Notes under the pieces: model-generated | The model's database searches: none | The model's input: the letters and a program-made list of their open reading frames with translations, nothing else | Told to the model about the DNA's origin: nothing | Part shown: positions 1 through 10,525 of the stretch, in pieces | Numbering within the stretch: the stretch's first letter is position 1 | How the letters are laid out: each line of letters opens with the position of its first letter | Source of the DNA: Plecoglossus altivelis | Lineage: Eukaryota; Chordata; Actinopteri; Osmeriformes; Plecoglossidae | Direction: 5' to 3' | Length of the DNA stretch: 64,000 nucleotides | NCBI GenBank assembly: GCA_036571765.1 | Contig: BROE01000020.1 | Coordinates: 8,492,434 to 8,556,433 of the forward strand | Made by a program: the position numbers and the translations under genes

Positions 1-594
1 GTGTTTTTGCTTTCTGCATCATTTCAAGTGCTATAAGTTGATTTCATCTTTACAATGGAAGCCTGTCTGTGTGACTAGCCTGTGGGCTGACATCCCCATC
101 TAAAATAATGAGGATTGGCCCTACATCAGGACTGATATTGATTCATATCAAGTGCACTATTACCAACAATAATAATCGTTATCAGAAAAGTAATAAGAAC
201 AATAACCAAAGTAGTGGAGCTCCGTTACTTTGCAATACAAAGGGAGAGTGGTGTAGATGGGGAAGGAGGGGGCGAGGGAGGGGGCGAGGGGCAGGGGCGA
301 GGGCGAGGGGCAGGGGCGAGGGGCGGGAGGGTTGACGTGTCGTGCTGGGGTCATAGTGCTGCTGTTGTTCTATGGCTGAAACAGACACACTGATAAAGTC
401 GTTCAGATGTTGCGTCCCAGACAGGCTCAAATTAAACTCTATTCTCTTTACAAGGCACCACCATCACCCAGAGCCTTCGAACAGAATAGGATTTCAGCTG
501 ATACCTGCCCAACACTGGTACAGCGAAGCCAAATGGAGACACTGCCCAGGTATCAGGTGTCCTGTTGTCCACGTCCCGATGTGTGTGTGTGTGT
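1..594 (-). other. slc41a1 3' UTR (probable) with a G-rich array
   Basis: Downstream of the slc41a1 stop on its strand. There is no second gene and no clear poly(A) signal, so the transcript probably continues beyond the window edge. Contains the GGGGCGA-type array at 261-331. Confidence 0.4.
261..331 (+). repeat. GGGGCGAGGG-type tandem array, quadruplex-prone
   Basis: About 70 bases of repeated GGGGCGAGGG / GGGGCAGGGGCGA units, with many runs of three or more G on the plus strand. On the slc41a1 transcript strand the same tract is C-rich. Confidence 0.8.
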
Positions 595-780
595 CTAGTC
601 TCCCACATCAGTGTCTCTGTCTCCGATGAGCCAGAGGATGTGGAAGCAGAGCGCCAGGAAGCCGGTGCCCAGCAGGTCTCCCAGGGCGGTCAGGTAGGGG
701 ATGGAGAAGTTGTCAGGGTCCATCCCTCTGCTCCACATCCAGTGAACCATCCAGTCAGCTAGGTACAGCAGGATCAACAC
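595..780 (-). CDS. slc41a1: slc41a1 coding exon 10 (residues 490-550 and stop)
   Basis: Final coding exon with the second MgtE signature ([15 protein letters not shown]) and the last membrane helix, ending GDRDTDVGD and TAG (595-597). The sequence just past the stop is a short CA run on this strand. Confidence 0.96.
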   Translation of the reverse strand: MLILLYLADWMVHWMWSRGMDPDNFSIPYLTALGDLLGTGFLALCFHILWLIGDRDTDVGD

Positions 781-3700
781 CTTCAGAGAGACAGGGAGAC
801 AGGGAGACAGGGAGAGAAAGGGTGAGGGAGATAAGAGGAGAGAGAATACAAGGGGGAGAAAAAGAGAGAGAGATGTGTGGATGTGTCTTGCAGCACATTA
901 GGACCAACCACAGAATTGATATCACTCTATATGGGTGAAGACAGCGCGTGTGTATTCGTATGTACCTGCAGCAGTGCAGCAGCCATGTAGAAGGCTATAA
1001 AGATGGAGGTTAGAGTGGTGTGTCCTCCTCGCATGGAGTTGATGGTGTAGAGGAAGACCAGGTGTCCCGGGGCAACCAGGAGGAAGAGCACCCGAGCTGA
1101 ACGAGAGTTCACACCTGGGAAGGGTGGAGAGGGATCATGTTCAAACCTTACCTTGCACTACTCCATCTGCTACCTCAGGTATTCTATAGACGGCAGAATA
1201 AGATCTTTTTCTTACTGGAGCCAAAGAATGAGGTGCAAGGGGTGGGACATTTCCGGGGGGGAGTATTTGGGTCACCCATGGGTAGACCATTCATATGCAG
1301 GTAGGTAGAGATTCTACTGGCCTGGACCGCTACCAGGTTACCTCCCACGCCTGGACACAAACACACACACACAGTCAGAAAGCATGGATGTATACAGTTG
1401 GTATAAGTGGTTGTTATCAGAGGTTGTACAGAGGGTTGTTTAAGAGTCTGACCGTTGATGACAGGAGTGAAGACAGCCATGCCGGCAAAGTTGGGGTTAG
1501 AGACCGTCTTGTCCAGAATCAGACCTCCCACGCTGAGCGAGCGAAACGGAGCAACGCTAAGACACAATCACGCAAAACAAAATGGCTGCCGCTCGAGGTG
1601 TCGGGTGTGGCGGTGGTACCTGCTGATTGCCATGGCGATGATTACAGGCTCCCAGCCAGAGTAGAGCACCTCTCGCGTGGACGGGATCCGCCGCGCTATC
1701 AGGACCCACACGGGGGTTATCGCCACAAACGCAGCACACACCAGCGGGTTGGCATAGTTGTTGAGGTCTACAACCAGACGCGCAAACACAAATGACCTAC
1801 ATTCACTGTTGTATAGAGACGAAAACACAGACCTGGCTCTTCCTACACACCCTTCCTTACAACAGGCTGACAGATGGAGATGTACCCACTCACCCAACAT
1901 GGAGCTGTCTATTTCTGGGCGAGATGCTCAGACTGGCTGTGAGGGCGTGATTCTTCACTAATAGGATGGATGTTTCCATGACTGTGTGTGAACGTGGGTG
2001 GGTGGGTGGGTGGGAGGAAGAGGGCTGCAGAGAGAAGCTGGGTGTGGTGGAGACACTATCACTGAGCTAACAATAGACACACGCACAGGCAGCCGGTGAG
2101 GTTAACTGTGGTATGAACCCTCACCCTGTGGAGTGGAATCACCCTGCTATTTCACGCCTCCCTACATCTAGTCAGGAAGGGGTGAACCAAGCACTTGTGG
2201 TGAGACTATCAAACCAGCTTTTCCTATGTCATTGCGACAGTGGATGAACCGAAAACATCCTGTGAGACTGATGAGAAGACAGAAGTGTGTGTGTGTGTGT
2301 ACTGTACCTAGCTCCTTGTACAGGCCCGTGGAGATGCCAGCCAGCAGAGAGAGAGTGATCAGGTCTCCCAGACTGGCAGCAATGGGCGTGGCTACATTAT
2401 CAGGGTTGATGCCAACCTTTCTGGATGCGATGATCACACCAATCATGATCAGCCCTGAGGAGACCAGGAAAGGCTTTTGGTCAAACAAACCAAACTCAAG
2501 CTGTTTGACACGTAAAAAGGTGCTTTTAAACTGAAAACACATACATCTTATACAACATCTAGAATGCCCTCTTATTTCCAGGAGAATCTTATACATGCTA
2601 TATAATAGATATACCGAATGTATAACATCTAACTGAATAATTACTATATGGCTCGCTATATTGTAAATATTGTAGTAGTGTGTTCACTGTCCCTGTCTAT
2701 ATAGTGTGTGGCCTTGGCCATTACCGAGCAGCAGAGAAGCAATGAAGGCTGTAGCCACACTGGAGGCACAGAGCAACACGGCGTGGCCCAGTCGGAACTG
2801 GCCCTCCGGGATCCAGCCGAAGATCACAGCAGCAATGGAGGCGAGGAACCCCACCACTGTGGCCTGGACCTGGGTCCAGACAGACAGGCAGGTGGCATGA
2901 GAGGGCTTTGTGTCTGTGTGTTTTATTGAGTAATGATTATCTGTGCTTGGTGCATGTGTCTAGTATGTACTGTACGTGTGCCAGACTTCATGTCTCCATG
3001 TGTGTGTAAATATTTGGTGAGCTGGCCAAGAGCACATTGACCCTGCCCTCTGCCAGGGGGTGTCAGGACCAGCTCTTACCTCCCTGCCCCCCAGTGTGGG
3101 GGGGCTTCCAATAGGAGTAGGCTGGGCAAACATTACATAATAGTAGCCTTAGTCTAGATAATCCTTTCACTGTCAGAGAACAGGGTACCTCACCGGGTAA
3201 TACCAGGATTGACGACCGTTTCTAGAAGTAAGTGATCTGCAGCTTGGACAATTTGGATGCCCTCTGAATAGAGATGTTCGGTGTTCCAATATTTTTCGCC
3301 GCCGCGTTGGAGTTGGGGTTAGGTGTAGGTGTGTCGGTGTAGCATGGTGTTCTGGAGGGTTCCTCTGGGTACCTGGATGAGGGCAAGGTTCCCCATGATC
3401 ATCTGCCACATGTCCTTCGACGCGGTGTCCATCTGCCCGATGTTGGCCTGAGAAGAGGGGCACAGCAGGACCCTGCATCGGAGATTCTCTGGGGGCGCGT
3501 TTNNNNNNNNNNNNNNNNNNNNNNNNNNNNNNNNNNNNNNNNNNNNNNNNNNNNNNNNNNNNNNNNNNNNNNNNNNNNNNNNNNNNNNNNNNNNNNNNNN
3601 NNNNNNNNNNNNNNNNNNNNNNNNNNNNNNNNNNNNNNNNNNNNNNNNNNNNNNNNNNNNNNNNNNNNNNNNNNNNNNNNNNNNNNNNNNNNNNNNNNNN

Positions 3701-4063
3701 NNNNNNNNNNNNNNNNNNNNNNNNNNNNNNNNNNNNNNNNNNNNNNNNNNNNNNNNNNNNNNNNNNNNNNNNNNNNNNNNNNNNNNNNNNNNNNNNNNNN
3801 NNNNNNNNNNNNNNNNNNNNNNNNNNNNNNNNNNNNNNNNNNNNNNNNNNNNNNNNNNNNNNNNNNNNNNNNNNNNNNNNNNNNNNNNNNNNNNNNNNNN
3901 NNNNNNNNNNNNNNNNNNNNNNNNNNNNNNNNNNNNNNNNNNNNNNNNNNNNNNNNNNNNNNNNNNNNNNNNNNNNNNNNNNNNNNNNTGTTGGAAAATT
4001 CTGGTTTGATAGGAGTGACTTTGTACGTTTTCAGCTTATTTGCAAAAACTGATTGTGTGTGTA

Positions 4064-4119
<56 letters not shown>

Positions 4120-7100
4120 TGTGTTTTGCATCTGCAAGCACCCTTGCCCCTCCTCCCCACAACAACAAACAGAAGTCAGTTCTCTGGACAAAGGTTCCCT
4201 GATCTCTTCCAACAACACCCCCACTGCTTTACCCCCCATCCCAACACCCTGCCTGCCCTGCGGCCGACTCCACTTATCTCATCGCTCACACACACACACA
4301 CAGCACCTCATGGGCTCCAGCATCAAGTGGCTACAGCCTACACAGAGCCACTGTGTCTGAAGCTATGATCCTGATGTCCCTCAGTGGCAGGGCACCAAGC
4401 AGCAGGCCTGCTGGAAACACATCCTCCCTCCCTATCCTCCCTCCCTCCCATCCTATCCTCCCTCCCTCCCATCCTATCCTCCCTCCCACCCACCCTATCC
4501 TCCCTCCCTTCCTCCCTATCCTCCCACCCTATCCTCCCTATCCTCCCCCCCTCCCTCCCTGTCCTCTCTTGATCTCACACTGTTGTGGGTAGAAGCTGTG
4601 CTTCAAAAGAGGGAGAGGGAGGGACGGTTGAGGAACGGACGTGTGAAGCACTGAGACAAGAGTGGGCCAGTCAATGCCCGCACTGCTTACCAAACCACAT
4701 CCATTTATATGCTGTAGGACTAACTGAAAGAACATACTGTATACCTGTTATTGCGCTGGCTAGCTGTTGAGAAGCTTAAGGCCCATTTTGTCTCGTCCTC
4801 CTCTCCCTCTCTCTTCAGAGAGGAGCACTACATCAAAGCCTGGTCACATGACAGTGGCCCTTACAACTCTGACTGCCAAAAAGACAGAAAGAGAGAGAAT
4901 GAGGGGGACAGAGAGAGGGGGAAAGGAAGAGGGAGAGACAAAGAGAGACAGAGAGCGAGAAAGAGAGAGTCACACACAGAGAGCATGGGGAGGTCTGAAT
5001 GGAGGTGTTGGTACCAAGCCAGAGAAGGAGCCTCTCAGCCTGGCCCTGAATCTCTCACTTTGTAACACACACACATACACACGCACACACAACCACACAC
5101 ACACACATACCCACACTGCTGCAGCATGCTCCACTTGCTCCAAAATGCTGCTATTTGGTTACGCTAACGTTCTCTTAACATGGCTGCGCTGGGATTGGAC
5201 CCGTTTAAGAGAGAGAGACCCGTTCAAGTGGGATTTATTTTCGGTGAGAATGTACTTTCACTCACAAAGCCTGAGAGAGAGGGTTTCAGATAAACGATCA
5301 GCACACTAAGTTAATGCACAGTCAAACAACACTGATAAAACACTTTGCTGAAGAGGAGTGTGTAATTCTGGGAACTCCACCGCACTTTGTAGAAAAGACT
5401 GATAAGTGATTGCAGCCGGGGTATTTGTGTGTGTGTGTGTGTGTGTGTTTCTAGCATGTGTGTTTGTACGGTCATGAGTCCTTAAATAACTGGAAATAGT
5501 ATTCCACTCCATAAGTGACCCCTCCCTCGGTCAGCGTGACTCCTGCGTGCGACCGTGTTTGTGTGTGTGCGCGTTTGTGGGGATGGATCAGTAGAGAACA
5601 GGCAGACCCAGGTTTGGATAACAGAGCTAAGGTCAGAGAGATAAGACAAAGTAGAGGTCCCGCCACCATGGACCACACGCCTGCGTGTGTGGGTGTGTGT
5701 GTTGGTAACTAGATAAGGTGGGCTCTGGTGTCCACAGCAGGCCCCCCCATGTGACAGTACCGCAACCAAGAAAGGTCTTCTGGATGTGGAGAGGGGAGTG
5801 CTGTGACATGACATGTTCAGGAAGGCTACCCAACTCTGACCTCTAAGAGCCGTCACTGTCGACGTGCTCGAAACGTCCGGGAAAATGACTAGGGGAAGGC
5901 TAAGGTATACTGCCAGCATTCATTCACAAAACATGATTATCTCCAAACATACAGTCGATTAGGCACAAGAATGCACAAGTGGGGATAGGAGAGTGGCACA
6001 GAAACGACTGTTTACAGAGAGAGAAAGAGAGAGAGAGAGCGAGAGAGAGAGAGCGAGAGAGAAAGAGAGAGAGGGGAAGGAAAAGAGAGAACTGTTTTAC
6101 TCAACTCACAGACAAAGAAGTCTATTTTCCTGTGACCCCTGGTCATGTGAACTGAAGTCCCTTTTTGCCTGCCACAGCATGGAATTAACTCTTTTTCTGA
6201 ATGAAGCACGTACACTGGATGTAATCAGGTGATCATTAGCTACAACATGAGAAGAAAGGTGGCCTCCGGGGGCCAGTCAAGGTCCTGACCCAGGTCTCAG
6301 GACCGGTCTCTGGCGAGCCTTGGTTGGGCTGAGAGAGGTCTCAGGCAGGGTCAGGAGACAGGCTGGAGGTGCACAAGTCCTGGACAGCATGTGTGGACGG
6401 ACAGAACCAGAACTGTAGCGGACAGTTTGACTCCTGATGCGAAGGTAAAGCTGGGATAGCGCAGGAAATCAGCTAATGAGCTTCAGTAGTTGTTTCCCAC
6501 AGAATGATGGAAAGAATGTGTGGATTTGTCTACTCTGGGATCTAATTCTCTTAGTTAACCACAGGGTTAGTCTGCCCCTTTGTTTGCCCTGTCTGGAAGA
6601 AACCCAGAGGTATGCTGTCCAGATCAAACAGCTTTCGGCCCACTATGAGCAACAACGTTGCCTTGCTGTATTTCAATACAAGGCACTTCCCCGTTCTAGG
6701 CCCTGGCACTTGTATCGGGTATCACAAGAAAAAAACGCGAACTTAGAAGGAAAGTTCTCAAACTTAAACGAACCTTATGAATAATTCATTTGCGAGAGTG
6801 AAAGCATACCTTGTGATCTCTTACGAAAGAACACACCTGCCCTCAGGACAACCTCTCTTTTGTTTCAGAAGAATGTCCCACTAACTGTGAAGTCTTGCTA
6901 AATGTTTTCTGTTCGTTTTTTGTCTCATCAAACTTGAATAGGAGCTAAATAACTTAGTACTAAAAGAACTGAATCCTAACAAACCCCGCATACTGTATTG
7001 TAACAAACCTGGCTTTGAGCGTTTCCAAGACGACGTAAACAAAGCTTCTCCTCATTCAGAGGTGGGATGACGTCCACGCCCCTCCCTCCACCCCTCTCCA

Positions 7101-9353
7101 ACCAAGCACCCTCCTCACCTGCGGCCCCCGGCCAATCAAGCGCTCCGTAACGTCCTGCAGCCTTCACTCCCTTGTCACCGTTTAGTCGTCTAGCAAAACA
7201 AACAACAGAAGGACAGAAACACTTACCGCTGTGGACAGTCTGGAAGCCAGCGTCATCTCCAGGTTGCCCTTGAGACCCAGCAGAGCAGGCACCAGGATGA
7301 AGACCTCCGTCACCTCCGTGAACACTGTCCAGTGCTGCAAGACCAAACATCACACCGCGTCAGTAACCCCTGCACACGGCCACAGAAACACCACTGCGCG
7401 TTGTCAGTATAACACTTGTGCAGTGTCAGGAAGAGAAACACCATCGCGGGATAGCTGTAACCCCCATCCCGTAACTACTACACAGTATTGCGTGAACTTA
7501 GTAACATGACCCTGTCTGGTATGAGAGCGTCTTCTGTGGAAGAGAGGCAGCTAAAGAGAGTTGGAGCAGGAGGAAAGTGTCTAGCTGACCTTGTTATCCC
7601 ACATTTCATATCGATTCAGCTGCTGTATCATCTTCTTGACATTTCGTCTCTACAGACTGCGTATCATATTGTGATCCTGTTTTATACAAGGTCAAACACA
7701 CCATCCAGCTTCCCCTATACACCCTGTCTCTGCATCTGTCCTCTCTTCTCCCCTCTCCATCTTGCCTGATCTATCGTTTTCTTTGCCTAGCCCCCCCCCC
7801 TCTTCGTAAAGAGCTAAAACATAGTTCATAATTCACCCTTTCAACCTCTACAGCCCAAAGTGCTTTACAGTAAGCACTATCCATCGCCTGCAGCTTTCTA
7901 GCTCAGCATAAACACAAGGGCTTTCTGTGCCAACCGCCTCCTCCAGCCAATGTGTTCTCGTCGGAGAGGACAAAGACAGCAAAGAGCAAGGCCAGCAAGA
8001 TCTGAAGAGATACGTGTCCGAGAAAATGAATACTTCACAAATATGCACGCCCACACACGCATGGAAGCGTACACAAAATGATGTGTCTCGGGAAGCCGAC
8101 CACCTACGAGTCTGCCTCAAACTGTTTTCCCATCTTCGAGAGGGTGTCTGAGGCCTGGAACTGATGACTGCGTGGTCCTCTGTGATGCCCTATGCTGTAG
8201 CTCTATTAGGACTGCGCTCAGTACACCAGAGCAGGACTGTGGTCTGGGGACAGGTCAATGGGGCTGAGGACATCGATCCATCCACAGGGAAAGTGCTTAT
8301 GTTTAGAGTCTATAACCCACCGGCACTAGGCACTTACAGTCCAGTTAGACTGCAGCCCAATCAATACATACAGCAGCAGCTGTCAGGGAGGAAAGGAGAG
8401 TACTTCTTCTGACTTCACAACTCTGGGGAGAGATGAGCCAGCTGTATTGGTATGCTGCGTAGACTCAGCACTCACAGCAGGTGTAAGAGCACCTCTGCAC
8501 AACCTGTCAGCACCGGGGCTTTTTGAAAGCAGCCGAATCCAAATCCTTCCCCCCTATCCAGACATACACCCCCACCCTCCTGCCGCCAAGTCTCCATCCC
8601 CCCCCCCACCCCCCCAGTATGTATGTGTAGTTTTCTCCGTGGGACCTTGGCCCTAGGCCAAACACAGCTCTGGTTCGCCTAGTTCTGGGAACTGGCAGGT
8701 CTCCGCCTATTCCACAGGTGTACAGGCCTTGTGGCATGTTCCTGTGCCTTGTGGCAGGCTCATGTTGCTGCTGCTGGCCCATGTGATCACTGTTGATCAT
8801 CTGACAACTGCTGCCTTAATATGGAGGGTGTGAAACCTGAGCCCTGGGGAACGTAGCATCACTGCCACAATGACGCGTCATAGACGTACTGGCAACAACA
8901 CAAAACTGCTGACCAAATAATGCCGTAGTAACTGCATAGCAGTCACTTACCACGTTTTTTTCCCACTTTCGGAAATATACTGTGTTTCAAAGGAGGATTC
9001 TAAAGAGACGAGCATTCCAGAATGTTCAAATCTGAACATGAAAACTCCTTCTGGAGCTTTAATCCAATGGCAGACTAACCTGCTAATCCTTTCAGATGAA
9101 TTTACAAAGACCCCAGCTGTCTCCACTATTGTAATCTTCTGTTAGTTACGACCTACCTACTGATAGGAAGCAAATGATTTTCGGGGGAAGTTCCACAAGA
9201 TTATGAGGAACTACATACATTTATCAACATATTTGATCTCTTTGATCAAATAAAGGATAAGGAAATGATAAATTACAGCAGCCATGACAATAAGATACTG
9301 TTTGCAAGAGAATACTGCTTGTGATGATACTGTACTTCTCTTCTACTCTTATT

Positions 9354-9405
<52 letters not shown>

Positions 9406-10126
9406 AGCTGCCAGCTGATCGTACACATGAGTTAGTCACATGACACCTAGCCAACATTGTAGTTGCACTCTGGGTCCTGAGGAAACCAGGCAACTGGATG
9501 TGGTTGGACCAAAATGGCCTCTGGTAGGCAGACATGGCTTGGCTGGTGTCAGGCCTTTGTGTTGACTGTGTTTTCCTGTTTACTGCTTTCTTTATTTTTA
9601 GACTGTTTGTCTGTTTTTGAGGCTAAACCCATGTCTCCCTGCCATGTCTGACTACTGCTGCAGGACAGACAGACTCAGAGTAAACAGACAAACAGGTTGT
9701 AGCAACACAGCAACACACTCATTCCAGGAAGTATTCTCACTCTAAAACAATCTTACTATTTTACAGCTTCCCTCTAAACTTGCTCATAAATCAACAAAAA
9801 TATTGTGTGGAAAAAGTTGTTCATCTAAGGCACATATTCCAAAAGAGATAGAAAGATAAATCTCTGGAGAGATGGAGAGAAACGGAAAGAGAGAGCGAGA
9901 AAGGTTTGGAGACAGAGAGACAATCACCTTTCTAGAAAGGTGATACGGGATTAGCTTAGCTGGTGTTGTCAGGGCAGGTGAATCAGAGAGGGATAGGACA
10001 CTGCACAAACTGTCAAACCAACCGAAATGTATCTCAACCTTAGAACCACCTCTAAGATTTGTTTTATTTAGACAGACAGACAGACGGACAGACAGGCCGA
10101 CAGACGAGACAGACAGACAGACAGGC

Positions 10127-10179
<53 letters not shown>

Positions 10180-10494
10180 AATTTGAGAGAAAGAGAACAT
10201 TTCTGACTAAAGGGAGTACACTTCATGACTCTTTGACTCTATCTGTCTCTCTCTATCTCTCTCTATCTCTCTCTGACTCTCTCTGTCTCTCTCTGTCTCT
10301 CTCGTCTCGCCTCTGCATGTGATATGAAATTTAATGTTCTATCCCCAAACTATGCCACTAACTTAGCTTATCGGCTAGATTTCACTTGAGAGTAGTTGCA
10401 TTGACCCTACGCACGTTCGGGCCGCTCTGGGCTCGGTCTGTTGCTGCTTCGTGTCGCCCTGTGTCGTGCTGTTAGACTTGTAGACTACACACAC

Positions 10495-10525
<31 letters not shown>

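Larger units (their letters stand above)
3989..7226 (-). other. slc41a1 intron 2, non-coding remainder
   Basis: No exon seen. Holds a (GT)n(GA)n tract at 4054-4120, a CCTCC/CCTAT-type array at 4425-4565, GA-rich sequence at 4885-4975, CA at 5062-5112, GT at 5428-5449 and GA at 6018-6080. Confidence 0.7.

Noticed and set aside
1295..1795. 166-codon plus-strand frame
   Set aside because: Antisense shadow over slc41a1 exons 6-8.
3399..4160. 253-codon minus-strand frame
   Set aside because: Kept open by 486 N bases and a CA repeat.
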